Source of the DNA: CAYSRC01 sp964446385
GTDB lineage: Bacteria; Bacillota; Clostridia; Oscillospirales; Ruminococcaceae
Direction of reading: 5' to 3'
Length of the DNA stretch: 64,000 bases
Assembly: GCA_964446385.1 (NCBI GenBank)
Contig: CAYUOH010000002.1
Span: 147,128-211,127 of the forward strand
The first letter of the stretch is position 1, and each line of letters starts with the position of its first letter. Shown piece by piece: positions 43,901 through 52,907 of the stretch. The notes under the pieces were generated by a model, which was not told the origin of the DNA, made no database searches, and was given only the letters and a program-made list of their open reading frames with translations. The translations under genes were made by a program, and so were the position numbers.

Positions 43901-46900
43901 GCTGTGGCTATTGTCTCCGCTTGTTGCATATATTATTAGCAAACCACTCAAATCTGATTACGAACAAAATAAGCTCAGTACTGAAGATGAAATAATGCTG
44001 CGCAATCATGCCAGGCGTATTTGGCAATATACAGTCGATTTCGCAACAGAAGATAACAACTGGCTTTGCCCGGATAACTACCAGAGCTATCCGGTAGAGA
44101 GGGTTGCGTACAAGACTTCTCCAACAAACATCGGGCTGCAGTTCCTGTCGTTAATGACAGCACGCGATCTCGGATATATCGGTATTGTTGATTTCATTGA
44201 TAAATGCGAGAGGCTTATATATACAGTTCAAGCTTTGCCAAAGTGGAATGGGCATCTTTACAACTGGTACAATACCAAAACTCTTGAGGTCCTGAACCCT
44301 AATTATGTGTCGACGGTTGACAGCGGTAATTTTATAGCTTATGCGATCACATTAAAAAACGGTCTTAATGAGCTCCTTAAAAAGCCGCTGTTTAAAAGTA
44401 CTGCTCCGCACGGAATTAATGATACCCTGATCCTGGCGGACTGCAAACCCGTTCTTCCGGAATCTATAACCTCAGCAGATGAGTTTTATACGGCTGTCCG
44501 CAGGATAAAAGAAAGCATCTCAACGCATGGAGAGGAAACTCGGAAAGAGCGGCGCTGGGTTGATGCTTTGAGTCAAACCTGCGACAGTGTTTTACTCGAC
44601 GAATATAAGCTGGGGGTTTCATTTAGGCAAAATGATACGCTTTTCTCGACCGCCGCAGCCGGAGTTGGCGCTGCAGGTGAATTATTAAACCGTGTTAACG
44701 CGATTATCGGTATAATTGACGAATTGGTAAGGCATGCAAACTTTGCATGCCTTTATGATTTTAAACGGAATCTTCTACATATCGGATATCGGGTCAACGC
44801 ACAAATGCCGGATGAAAGCTACTATGATTTGGCTGCATCGGAAGCTATCCAAACCAGCTTTATTGCAATAGCTAAAGGGGACATCCCCATCAGTCATTGG
44901 AAATATCTCGGACGGCCGCTTACATTGGTGCATGGCATCCCGGCTTTTGTTTCCTGGAGCGGAACAATGTTCGAATATCTGATGCCGACCCTTGTGATGA
45001 AGTTCTATAGGGATTCAAGCTTTGCGCAGTCTATATATGCTGCTGTCCGCAATCAGATTGACAACACAAAAAAGTCGAAAACACCTTGGGGCTTGTCCGA
45101 ATCTCAGTTCTCCTGCTTTGATACGGAATCCAATTATCAATACAAAGCATTCGGCGTTGCAAAGATGAGGATGGAGTCGGGTTTGGATGAGGAGAAGGTC
45201 ATTTCTCCTTATTCAACATTTCTTGCTTTGCCGTTTGTAATTCAGGAAGCAATTAAAAATCTCCGGCATATGGAAAGGCTGGGCGCAATGGGCAGATACG
45301 GCCTCTATGAGGCTATTGACTATAACAGCCCGGACGCAGACTTGCTTAAAGAGTACTCCATTGTCAAAAGCTTTATGGCACATCATCTTGGGATGAGCCT
45401 TGCTGCAATAAATAACAGTTTGAATAAGAATCTTCTGCAGAAAAGATTCCACAGCGAACCGCTGATAGCAGCAACTGAGCCTCTTCTGGAGGAAAAAAGA
45501 AATAACTTTGTAGTTGCTATCGCCAGTCGGGGATATTTTATCGATATAAAGAAAAATGATCTTGAAGTAGAAAGCTTTGATTGCCGCTATATTAACAGTG
45601 CGGGCTTGCTGTATCCCCGTGTCAATTGGCTTTCCAACCGCCATTATTCCATGCTCATTACATCGGACGGCGACGGCTTCAGCGTCTGCAATAACAAGAT
45701 GCTGTACCGTTGGCGTGCGGATCTGGCAGCAAGCTGCGGAAATTATATATACATAAGAGACACCCGGACAGGAAAGCTGTGGAGCTCCGCTTATAAGCCC
45801 ACCAACACAGTTCCGGATGAGTATCAGGTTATATTCCAGCAGCATAAGTCCGAGTTCAAACGCCGGGACGGAGACATATCGGCACATACTTCGGTTACTA
45901 TTTCTGCCTCGGCAGATCTGGAAATAAGAGAATTGAATTTGAGCAATTACGGGGGTGCAGTAAGAGAGCTTGAGACGACAAGTTATTTTGAAGTAGTGAT
46001 GGACAGCCAGGCAGCAGATATAGCTCATCCGCTGTTCAATAAAATGTTTGGCGAATTTGAATATATTCCCGAAAAATCGCTGCTGATTTATAAACGCCGG
46101 TCAGATTCGGATTCTTCGCATAATTACCTTATGCACACAGTCTGCCTAAGCACTCGGGCTGTTCGTGAAACTGAGTTTGAGACAGATAGAAGGTCGTTTC
46201 TCGGGCGTAACCGGACAAACGAAAACCCGGCTGCACTTTACGGAAATAAACCGCTCGGAAATACTGCCGGCTTTTCTCTTGATCCGATCATGAGCCTTCG
46301 AACTGTTTTTCGTGTACCGCCCAAAGGGTCTGTAACGGTCACATTTATTACTGCTGTCTGCGACTCAAGAGATGAGGCTGTTGCGACATGTGATGCTCTC
46401 AAACATCAGACGTATATCGATGATGTTTTTGACCAATTCAGGATTAGCAGCATTTTGGAGTTAAAGTATTTGCGGGTAACCAGCGCAAACGCCAACCAAT
46501 ATATGGAAATGATCAGCCCGCTGTTTTATCCGGCAAAAGAGTTTCGCGGCCCTCAGGAGAGCTTGAGACGTAACTGGAAGGATCAGAGCGCAATGTGGCG
46601 TTTTGGTATTTCCGGAGATAACCCTATAATGCTTCTTCGTGTAAGCTCATCAGAAAACCTTCAGTTGATTAAAGATGTACTTAACGCATATGAGTATTTG
46701 CGAATAAACAATATTCCGGTGGATCTTGTAATACTCAACGAACAACCGGACGGATATAATCAGGATCTCAATCGGGTTTTGTACGAAATGACCGCAAACC
46801 TGCATATTTATGATACCGTAAGTGAGAAGCGAAGCCTTTTCATCCTACAGGCATATCAAATGTCACAGCCTGAAACGGATCTTTTCCTGACAGTAGCTCG

Positions 46901-49451
46901 GCTTGTTTTTACTGCAGAAAAGGGTTTGCTTTTCAGAGAAGAATGCGCTCAGATCGAAAAGAAGCAAATGCTTATGATGCCTGTACGGCAATTATATCGT
47001 TCCGAGACGGTCGCTTCAGTCAAAACTCAGGTTCTGTCTGATTCAACCGGTGAAATGGAATTTTATAACGGATGCGGAGGTTTTGTCAGCGATGGCAAAG
47101 AGTACGAAATTATATTAACGCCCACATCGCAGCCTCCGGCGCCGTGGATAAATGTCATTTCTAACGACAGCTTTGGTTTTCTGGTATCCGAAACAGGCTC
47201 GGGATATAGCTGGTCCGGCAACAGCCGGGAAAACAAAATCAGCTCATACTCTAATGATCCTGTTATTGATATGCCGTCTGAAGCTCTTTATGTTCGGGAC
47301 GACGATACAGGAGATATATTTCTGCCATGCTGCCTCGGTGCTGTTGAAAAAGGCGAATATTCGGTGCGGCACGGTTTCGGTTATTCAAAGTTTAAACGCA
47401 CTGATGACAGCATAGAACAAAATCTTACTGTATTTGTTCCTGTTGATGAGCCTCTTCGAATATGGCATCTGTCTCTGACAAACAGGCAGACAAACGAACG
47501 GCATATTTCTGTCACGCTTTACACAGAGCTTGTCCTCGGCGTACACCGTGATACTAATTCACCTTATGTTATGACAGGGTTTGAAGAAAACAGAAACTGC
47601 ATGACGGCAAAAACTGTTTATAACTTTTACTTCCGTTATCAAACAGCCTTCCTGTTCAGCAGTGAAAGAATTATTTCCTATACCGGCGACCGCTCCGAAT
47701 TCTTAGGTCTCGGTGGAACCGTATATAACCCTGCTTCAATACATCAGGAACTGTCTGGTAATGTCGGAGCCGGTTTGGATCCCTGCGCTGCAATTCGCGT
47801 ATCGGTTACCGTCCCGGCCGGCGAAACAAAAGAAATAATCTTTGGACTGGGCGAAAGTGGCAAAGCCGAAGAGATAGATGCATTATGTGGGAAATACAGA
47901 GAGATTTCCGCTTCTGGCGATTCACTTTCCAAGGTAAATGAGTACTGGGATAAAATACTCGGAAAAATCCGTGTAAAAACCGAAGACAGAGCTTTTGACA
48001 TTATGGCAAACGGCTGGCTGCAATATCAGGCGCTTTCATGCCGCATTACTGCCAGAACTGCTTTGTATCAGTGCGGCGGGGCTTATGGCTTCAGGGATCA
48101 GCTGCAGGATGTTCTTGCCTTCCTGGATTCAGATCCTGCTATTGCAAAAAGGCAGATTTTACTTGCTGCCTCACATCAATATCCGGAGGGTGATGTTCAG
48201 CATTGGTGGCACCCCGTGATAGAGCAGGGGGTGAGAACCCGAATATCCGATGATTTGCTGTGGTTGGTTTATACAGTTTCAAAATATGTACTTGTTACTG
48301 AAGATGTATTGATCCTTGACATTGAGGTGCCCTTCCTCGTTGGCCCAATACTAGAAGACGGAGAAGCGGAGAGAATGCATATTGGGCAGCAGTCTCAGGA
48401 ACATGGAAGCATATATGAGCATTGCCTCAGAGCCTTGAATCATGTAAGGCTTGGGAGCCGCGGTCTGCCTCTTATGGGCGGCGGTGACTGGAATGACGGT
48501 ATGAACAGAGTGGGTATAAAGGGCGAGGGAGAAAGCGTATGGCTTGGCTGGTTCTTCATAACGGTATGTAAGGAGTTTGCCCGAATCTGTAAAATTCGCA
48601 ACGATTCAGTCAATGAAGAAGACCTGCAGCAGCTTGCGGACATGCTGAAAGACAGTATCGAAAACTATTGCTGGGATGGAAAGTGGTATTTAAGAGCTTT
48701 TTACGACGACGGCGAGAAGCTCGGTTCCTCCGAAAACACTGAGTGCCAAATCGACTCAATTTCACAATCATGGTCCGTTATTTCAGGCGCCGGGGATACA
48801 GAGAGAACAGATATTGCAATGCGTTCGGCAAATAAATACCTGATAAAAGCTGACGAGGGCATTTCGCTGCTTTTAGATCCGCCTTTTGAAAAAAGCGAAA
48901 AAAATCCGGGTTATATAATGAACTACTACCCGGGAATGCGTGAAAACGGCGGGCAGTATACACATGCTTCGGTCTGGTTGGCAATAGCAAATATGAGGCT
49001 GAAAAACCGAGATACCGCGTATCAACTCCTCGGCATGCTAAACCCGATTAACAGGACCCTTACCGCAGACGGCGTAAAAAAGTATTTAAGGGAACCTTAT
49101 GTCATAGCCGCTGATATTTCATCCGCACAAAATTATGCAGGGCAGGGCGGATGGAGCTGGTACACCGGGTCGGCATCCTGGCTGTACCAGGCAATTATAA
49201 ACTGTTTTCTGGGTATTCGCCGTGAGGGATGCAGGTTTTTTATTGAACCCGCAGTTCCCGCGCGGTTCGGCAGCTATACTGTTCATTACCGTTATGAAAC
49301 CTCGCTCTATATAATCAAAGTGAATGTAAGTGAAGAAAAATCCGCTTCTCTGCCAAGGCTTGTCGTAGACGGTACAGCCGTTAATGAAAATATGTTTCTT
49401 ATGGTTGATGACGGCAGGGAGCATGATGTGGTTTTTAACCTGATGTATTAG
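40908..49451 (+). CDS. ndvB: Cyclic beta-1,2-glucan synthase-like giant enzyme (GT84 + glycoamylase-like + GH94)
   Basis: About 2847 residues, close to rhizobial NdvB/ChvB. Start 40908 has AAGGGG 6 bases upstream; a TTG 60 bases earlier is possible. Order: short membrane N-terminus; GT84 domain with helices near 440-500, IDGDTDL near 658, RREHRWIRGDW near 804, helices near 840-1010; glycoamylase-like domain (about 1300-1500, DLAASEAIQTS); two large beta-sandwich domains; GH94 phosphorylase domain with GGGDWNDGMN near 2525. In known enzymes GT84 extends a protein-bound beta-1,2-glucan, and the GH94 part controls chain length by phosphorolysis. Cyclisation would give an osmoregulated or exported glucan. 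Such enzymes are best known from Gram-negatives but occur in Thermoanaerobacter. The gene is AT-richer than the V-ATPase operon. Confidence 0.92.
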   Translation: MMASVFNGLIINHILSSILIWIIAVICILLITLRIARWLKMKKTLRSYYVQSFDTPMLTLEACEEELIALAEHHKHTQNIDCRYLLNNITHTNHMHLKNIRRLLSNASPDIVALIPAASWLLGNYYDLYLRIKTIQSEIPKKLVVPVLLDGKDKGVPRICVISCELIQKLGARLSEENIISMLRAYQSVTPLTSSEIWMLRQALNLRLVENIVFTAKDIFQTINAKQAAHDFVNLRLPGISSTCDIKQVLNMSEQKEYINNVTFCSHVIYKLNNVSLDEALINKWASSVCSSLHENPTSEIIINEERSFETHLEFTTRTLFTGLRLIKSFDYTDLFEAVSPIEKILRCDPAGVYLKMDYKTRDMYRTALEKIALRFRLTQWELAEKVVGLASAPPNQDLLNSDHIGTYLIGKGRRHLISALKGRKKTVNKKINKDHSKTFIYFTLISAVFMLFEYHLLLCLTDTGHSVFSGEIILTFIISVPLILGIALELINFIFTTLLTPKALPSLDFINGVPDEFRTLVVLPVLLGSPEQAVEYVLRIEKHFLANSQSNLFFALLGDFTDAAERDMPGDNEIVRAATEAVNMLNNKHSPDSPRFSLLIRCRIWNSSEGCWMGWERKRGKLEELNALLCGETDTSYTVFAGNVSLANRFKYVITIDGDTDLVRESAAKMVGTAAHPLNRPVIDPETNRITEGFAIIQPRVSNHLSSKDRSLFSRAFACSSGIDTYSVVTSDVYHDVCSEGIFVGKGLYDIAAVYQMLNKTFPENSVLSHDLIESCYTRCAFQSDTVLLDNYPSSTESFMRREHRWIRGDWQLLPWLFRKTPINLLSKWKIADNIRRSVCDISELAFIFVCAALFPESVFLWIPIVLFRYILNFSIHIVKTVVEKIINPQSRILFVPLGALLLVIIMRMILSFTLIPYRAWIAADAILRTLFRLLISHNKLLQWQASEIAEKTISKTFSGYLFKMIPAEVFGTALLFLVGLSALTFNVKIAMSLIALLWLLSPLVAYIISKPLKSDYEQNKLSTEDEIMLRNHARRIWQYTVDFATEDNNWLCPDNYQSYPVERVAYKTSPTNIGLQFLSLMTARDLGYIGIVDFIDKCERLIYTVQALPKWNGHLYNWYNTKTLEVLNPNYVSTVDSGNFIAYAITLKNGLNELLKKPLFKSTAPHGINDTLILADCKPVLPESITSADEFYTAVRRIKESISTHGEETRKERRWVDALSQTCDSVLLDEYKLGVSFRQNDTLFSTAAAGVGAAGELLNRVNAIIGIIDELVRHANFACLYDFKRNLLHIGYRVNAQMPDESYYDLAASEAIQTSFIAIAKGDIPISHWKYLGRPLTLVHGIPAFVSWSGTMFEYLMPTLVMKFYRDSSFAQSIYAAVRNQIDNTKKSKTPWGLSESQFSCFDTESNYQYKAFGVAKMRMESGLDEEKVISPYSTFLALPFVIQEAIKNLRHMERLGAMGRYGLYEAIDYNSPDADLLKEYSIVKSFMAHHLGMSLAAINNSLNKNLLQKRFHSEPLIAATEPLLEEKRNNFVVAIASRGYFIDIKKNDLEVESFDCRYINSAGLLYPRVNWLSNRHYSMLITSDGDGFSVCNNKMLYRWRADLAASCGNYIYIRDTRTGKLWSSAYKPTNTVPDEYQVIFQQHKSEFKRRDGDISAHTSVTISASADLEIRELNLSNYGGAVRELETTSYFEVVMDSQAADIAHPLFNKMFGEFEYIPEKSLLIYKRRSDSDSSHNYLMHTVCLSTRAVRETEFETDRRSFLGRNRTNENPAALYGNKPLGNTAGFSLDPIMSLRTVFRVPPKGSVTVTFITAVCDSRDEAVATCDALKHQTYIDDVFDQFRISSILELKYLRVTSANANQYMEMISPLFYPAKEFRGPQESLRRNWKDQSAMWRFGISGDNPIMLLRVSSSENLQLIKDVLNAYEYLRINNIPVDLVILNEQPDGYNQDLNRVLYEMTANLHIYDTVSEKRSLFILQAYQMSQPETDLFLTVARLVFTAEKGLLFREECAQIEKKQMLMMPVRQLYRSETVASVKTQVLSDSTGEMEFYNGCGGFVSDGKEYEIILTPTSQPPAPWINVISNDSFGFLVSETGSGYSWSGNSRENKISSYSNDPVIDMPSEALYVRDDDTGDIFLPCCLGAVEKGEYSVRHGFGYSKFKRTDDSIEQNLTVFVPVDEPLRIWHLSLTNRQTNERHISVTLYTELVLGVHRDTNSPYVMTGFEENRNCMTAKTVYNFYFRYQTAFLFSSERIISYTGDRSEFLGLGGTVYNPASIHQELSGNVGAGLDPCAAIRVSVTVPAGETKEIIFGLGESGKAEEIDALCGKYREISASGDSLSKVNEYWDKILGKIRVKTEDRAFDIMANGWLQYQALSCRITARTALYQCGGAYGFRDQLQDVLAFLDSDPAIAKRQILLAASHQYPEGDVQHWWHPVIEQGVRTRISDDLLWLVYTVSKYVLVTEDVLILDIEVPFLVGPILEDGEAERMHIGQQSQEHGSIYEHCLRALNHVRLGSRGLPLMGGGDWNDGMNRVGIKGEGESVWLGWFFITVCKEFARICKIRNDSVNEEDLQQLADMLKDSIENYCWDGKWYLRAFYDDGEKLGSSENTECQIDSISQSWSVISGAGDTERTDIAMRSANKYLIKADEGISLLLDPPFEKSEKNPGYIMNYYPGMRENGGQYTHASVWLAIANMRLKNRDTAYQLLGMLNPINRTLTADGVKKYLREPYVIAADISSAQNYAGQGGWSWYTGSASWLYQAIINCFLGIRREGCRFFIEPAVPARFGSYTVHYRYETSLYIIKVNVSEEKSASLPRLVVDGTAVNENMFLMVDDGREHDVVFNLMY

Positions 49452-49533
49452 CACGCTGCAGGCAACTGAAATGCGGTGTTTACCGGTATTATCAGAACCT
49501 TGTACATTCTAAACAAAATTTTGCGTCTGTAGA

Positions 49534-49561
49534 TTGACAAATTTGCCTACAGTGCTAATAT
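49534..49561 (+). promoter_or_regulatory. Promoter of the DUF4190 gene
   Basis: TTGACA and TAATAT separated by 16 bases, 61 bases before the ATG. Confidence 0.75.
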
Positions 49562-49622
49562 TATTCAAGAATAATCCATTATTAAAGTCGAGGTCATCAT
49601 AAGAAAGAGAGGAATTTATATC

Positions 49623-49955
49623 ATGGAAGAAAACAGCAACGTTCCGCAGACTAATCCAAACAGTTCTGTTCCCGGCAAGAATGCAGCAATTGCAAGTATG
49701 GTTTTGGGCATCATTTCCGTGGCACTTTGGTTTTTCGGATATTCAAGCATTGTGTCTGTCGTTTTGGGTATAGTCGGTTTGGTGTTGGCATCAAGCTCAA
49801 AAAAGGCCGGTTATTCCGATGGTATACGCACAGCCGGTTTTGTGCTTAGTTTAATTGGCCTGATCGGCGGCGTAATTTTCTTTGTTGCCTGTGTTGCCTG
49901 CATAGGTGCTCTCGGTTCGGTTGGTTATTCCGACCTGATAGACTACGTGAAATAA
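49623..49955 (+). CDS. DUF4190-like small membrane protein
   Basis: 110 residues. A polar N-terminus rich in Asn/Pro/Ser (NVPQTNPNSSVPGKNAA) is followed by two or three transmembrane helices (MVLGIISVALWFFG, SVVLGIVGLVLASSSK, GFVLSLIGLIGGVIFFVAC), the usual DUF4190 plan. Function is not established. GAAAGAGAGG lies about 9 bases before the ATG. It has its own promoter and may be co-transcribed with the Lgt-like gene 30 bases later. Confidence 0.8.
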   Translation: MEENSNVPQTNPNSSVPGKNAAIASMVLGIISVALWFFGYSSIVSVVLGIVGLVLASSSKKAGYSDGIRTAGFVLSLIGLIGGVIFFVACVACIGALGSVGYSDLIDYVK

Positions 49956-49985
49956 TAATCAGGAATATTTAAACGAAAGGAATCA

Positions 49986-50828
49986 GTGCGGTATGTATGT
50001 GCCGCACTGTTTTTCGTTATTATGTGTCCATCTTTTAGAATTTTAGGAATAGTGATTCCATCATATGGCGCAATGGCTGCGTTGGGCGGTTTGGCCGGTA
50101 TTTCGTATATTTATTGGCGCTGTCAGAAATTTGGCCTGAAACGGGATGACGGTGTCTACATTTTTGTAATGGGCATTGTAGGCGCATTAATCGGCGCAAA
50201 AGTGTTCTATCTTTTAACTGTACTGCCCGAGCTGATAGCCGACTTACCTTTGCTTAAAAGCAATTTTCCGGTGTTTGTAGAGAAATATGTTTCCGGCGGA
50301 CTGGTATTTTACGGCGGCCTGATCGGCGGAGTGATCACTGCGTTTTGGTGTGCTAAGGCATATCGTGTCCGATTGCGGGATTGTTATCCGGTTCTGCTGC
50401 CGGCGACGGCGGTGCTGGCCGGTTTTGGCCGAATTGGCTGCTTTTTAACCGGCTGTTGTTATGGCAAGGAAACGGACAGCATCTTTGCGGTTACTTTTCA
50501 TTGCTCCGCTTATGCGCCGAATGGGATACCGCTGATCCCTACGCAGTTGATTGAGGCGGGATTTGATTTTATACTGTTTTTTTTGTTGATTTTATTGATG
50601 AAAAATAAAACGTTCAGATTGTTTTCCCTGGATATTTACCTGGGTGCATATGCTTTGTTTCGCTTTTTCCTGGAATTTCTCCGCGGGGATTTGGCGCGGG
50701 GCGTTTGGCTGGGGCTTTCCACCTCACAGTGGATCAGCATCGCAGTGATTATTGCGGTACTGGGTAAGACACTGCTGTTCCGTAATCGCGAAATCAGAGA
50801 GAAAACAGATGATTTCAAGTTGAAATAA
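49986..50828 (+). CDS. Lgt-like prolipoprotein diacylglyceryl transferase homologue
   Basis: 280 residues with about seven hydrophobic helices. GRIGCFLTGCCYGKE matches the family's central motif and FLRGD its late arginine. The position of the essential His in HGGLIG of E. coli Lgt (His103) is Tyr here (FYGGLIGG), and the loop is changed, as in many clostridial Lgt-like paralogues. It may transfer another lipid group rather than mature prolipoproteins. GTG start at 49986 with AAAGGA 4 bases upstream; the ATG at 50022 would give the more typical Lgt N-terminus but has no clear ribosome site. Confidence 0.75.
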   Translation: MRYVCAALFFVIMCPSFRILGIVIPSYGAMAALGGLAGISYIYWRCQKFGLKRDDGVYIFVMGIVGALIGAKVFYLLTVLPELIADLPLLKSNFPVFVEKYVSGGLVFYGGLIGGVITAFWCAKAYRVRLRDCYPVLLPATAVLAGFGRIGCFLTGCCYGKETDSIFAVTFHCSAYAPNGIPLIPTQLIEAGFDFILFFLLILLMKNKTFRLFSLDIYLGAYALFRFFLEFLRGDLARGVWLGLSTSQWISIAVIIAVLGKTLLFRNREIREKTDDFKLK

Positions 50829-50841
50829 CTTTCTTACAACG

Positions 50842-50865
50842 ACCGGTCTGAAGACCGGTTTTTTT
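50842..50865 (+). terminator. Terminator after the Lgt-like gene
   Basis: A 7-bp stem ACCGGTC/GACCGGT with loop TGAA and seven Ts. Confidence 0.85.
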
Positions 50866-50868
50866 ATA

Positions 50869-50897
50869 TTGTCATTTTTTACACAAATATGTATAAT
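50869..50897 (+). promoter_or_regulatory. Promoter of the GldA-like ABC operon
   Basis: TTGTCA and TATAAT with a 17-base spacer right after a terminator. The leader of about 125 bases contains a hairpin (CCTCCC at 50964-50969 with GGGAGG at 50978-50983) of unknown role. Confidence 0.8.
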
Positions 50898-51024
50898 TTA
50901 CTTTGTGTTTTTGTTGGGGATACTGCATTAAACAATCCCTGCGTCTGTGTGTGAACACGGACACCTCCCTTACACAGGGGAGGATAAATATGTATTTAAA
51001 TCTCTGAAAGGGAGGAACATAGTT

Positions 51025-52041
51025 TTGGTAGAAGTCAAACACCTGTGGAAAACGTACGACAACAGTCCCGCTGTGCGGGATCTGACGTTCACGTTCGAAC
51101 AGGGGCATATCTATGGATTTCTGGGGCCCAACGGCGCCGGTAAATCCACCACTATGAACATCATCACCGGATGTCTTGCCGCTACCTCAGGTGAGGTGAC
51201 CATTGGCGGTTACGACATCTTCGAGCAGCCGCGCCAGGCTAAAAAGCTTATCGGCTACCTGCCCGAAATTCCGCCGGTATACGTGGACCAGAGCGTCCGC
51301 GAATACCTTACCTTCGCCGCCCGGGCAAAGGGATTCAAGAAAAATGAGGTTGCGGCCGAGATCCTGCGTGTCGCCACCGAAGCCAACATCACCAACGTTA
51401 TCGACAAGATAATCAAGCACCTGTCCAAGGGCTACCGCCAGCGTGTCGGCGTTGCGCAGGCACTTATAGGCAACCCGCCCCTGATCATACTTGACGAGCC
51501 GACGGTCGGCCTCGATCCCATGCAGATCATAGACGTCCGCGATTTCATCAAGCAGCTGGGCCAGAACCACACCGTTATCCTTTCAAGCCACATTCTGAGC
51601 GAGGTCCAGAGTGTCTGCGACCGCGTTCTGATTATACGCAAGGGCCGTCTGGTGGCATTCGACCGTCCTGAGAATCTTCAGAAGACACTGAAATCCGGCA
51701 ACAGAATCGAGATCGCAGCCATAGCCGATCAGGCTGGGGTAAACGACGCGTTCGCGACGGTTCCCGGCGTTGAAGAGATCGAGTTTACGACCCCCGAAAA
51801 TTCCGAGGACATAGTGGACGGCGTTACGACCGCCACACTGCACGTTGGCGCCGGGGAGCCGGGCGATGTTTGCGCCCTGGTATTCAAGGCAGCCGCCAAA
51901 GCAGGCATTGTCATGCGCGAACTTAACCCCGTAAAGGTTACGCTGGAGGATATCTTCATCGAGCTTACTGGCGGACGCGCAGACGAAGTACCCGACGACA
52001 GCGAGGTCATCACATTCCCGGAAAAGGAGGCTGAAGCTTAA
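51025..52041 (+). CDS. ABC transporter ATP-binding protein (GldA-like)
   Basis: About 338 residues from the TTG at 51025 (AAAGGGAGG 9 bases upstream), so that the protein opens VEVKHLWKTYD. Walker A GPNGAGKST near residue 35, signature LSKGYRQRVG, Walker B LIILDEPTVGLDP and the switch histidine in ILSSHIL. A C-terminal extension of about 100 residues follows the nucleotide-binding domain. Most similar in type to GldA/Ybhf-like subunits paired with ABC-2 permeases. It overlaps the permease gene by one base. The transported substrate is unknown. Confidence 0.92.
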   Translation: MVEVKHLWKTYDNSPAVRDLTFTFEQGHIYGFLGPNGAGKSTTMNIITGCLAATSGEVTIGGYDIFEQPRQAKKLIGYLPEIPPVYVDQSVREYLTFAARAKGFKKNEVAAEILRVATEANITNVIDKIIKHLSKGYRQRVGVAQALIGNPPLIILDEPTVGLDPMQIIDVRDFIKQLGQNHTVILSSHILSEVQSVCDRVLIIRKGRLVAFDRPENLQKTLKSGNRIEIAAIADQAGVNDAFATVPGVEEIEFTTPENSEDIVDGVTTATLHVGAGEPGDVCALVFKAAAKAGIVMRELNPVKVTLEDIFIELTGGRADEVPDDSEVITFPEKEAEA

Positions 52042-52907
52042 TGATAGCCATATTCGAGCACGAGCTTGCAATTGCCAACCACAGCATCAAGACCTGGGTT
52101 TTCGCCGCCTTCATGCTGTGTTTTACCGGTGTGGGCGCCATGGTTTACAACATCAACAGCTCCATTGCCAACTTTGAGTACGTTCTTGCGTACATTTCGA
52201 TCATTCTGGTCGTTATGGTGCCCCTTCTTACCATGCATGTCATGTCCGAGGAGCGTCACCAGCGCACCGACCAGATGCTTTACAGCCTTCCCATAAGCAC
52301 CACCGAGGTCATCCTCGGCAAATTTATGGCCCTGGCTGTTATATTTGCCATTCCCTGCGCGGTTATCGGGGTTTATCCCCTTATATTTGCTAATTTCGGA
52401 AGTGTTTATCTTCCGACGTCATACGGCAGCATCATCGCCTTCTACTTCCTCGGCCTGGCACTGCTTTCAATAGGCCTGTTCGTCTCCTGCCTTACCGAAT
52501 CCCAGGGTATGGCCGCCGGCCTCTGCGCCGTTGCGATGCTGTTCCTTTATTACTGTGACACGCTTGCCAACTACGTAAGCGGTTCTGTCGTCGGCTCACT
52601 TGTGGGCCTCGGCGTACTGGTTCTTCTGCTGGCGCTTATAGTTCGCGGTCTTACAAAATCGGGTTTCTACGCCTTCCTGGTATTCGCGGTATGCGCGGTG
52701 CTGGTCTGCATGACCTGGATAGTAAGCCCGGATTCTCTGAACGGACTGCTTCCCAGGATCATCCAGGGCATAAGTCCCTTCACACGTTTCCAGACATTCG
52801 TAAACGGTGTCTTTGACGGAGGCGTTCTGGTTTACGACTTAAGCATAATGGCATTCTTCCTGTTCCTCAGCGTACAGTCCCTCGAGAAGAGGAGGTATAA
52901 CGGATAA
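52041..52907 (+). CDS. ABC-2 type permease (GldF-like)
   Basis: 288 residues with six transmembrane helices. After helix two is MSEERHQRTDQMLYSLPIST, the cytoplasmic coupling motif of the GldF/NosY-like ABC-2 permease group. Starts within the stop of the ATPase gene (TAATG) and ends within the start of the GldG-like gene. It should form the membrane path for the ATPase. Function outside gliding bacteria is not established. Confidence 0.9.
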   Translation: MIAIFEHELAIANHSIKTWVFAAFMLCFTGVGAMVYNINSSIANFEYVLAYISIILVVMVPLLTMHVMSEERHQRTDQMLYSLPISTTEVILGKFMALAVIFAIPCAVIGVYPLIFANFGSVYLPTSYGSIIAFYFLGLALLSIGLFVSCLTESQGMAAGLCAVAMLFLYYCDTLANYVSGSVVGSLVGLGVLVLLLALIVRGLTKSGFYAFLVFAVCAVLVCMTWIVSPDSLNGLLPRIIQGISPFTRFQTFVNGVFDGGVLVYDLSIMAFFLFLSVQSLEKRRYNG

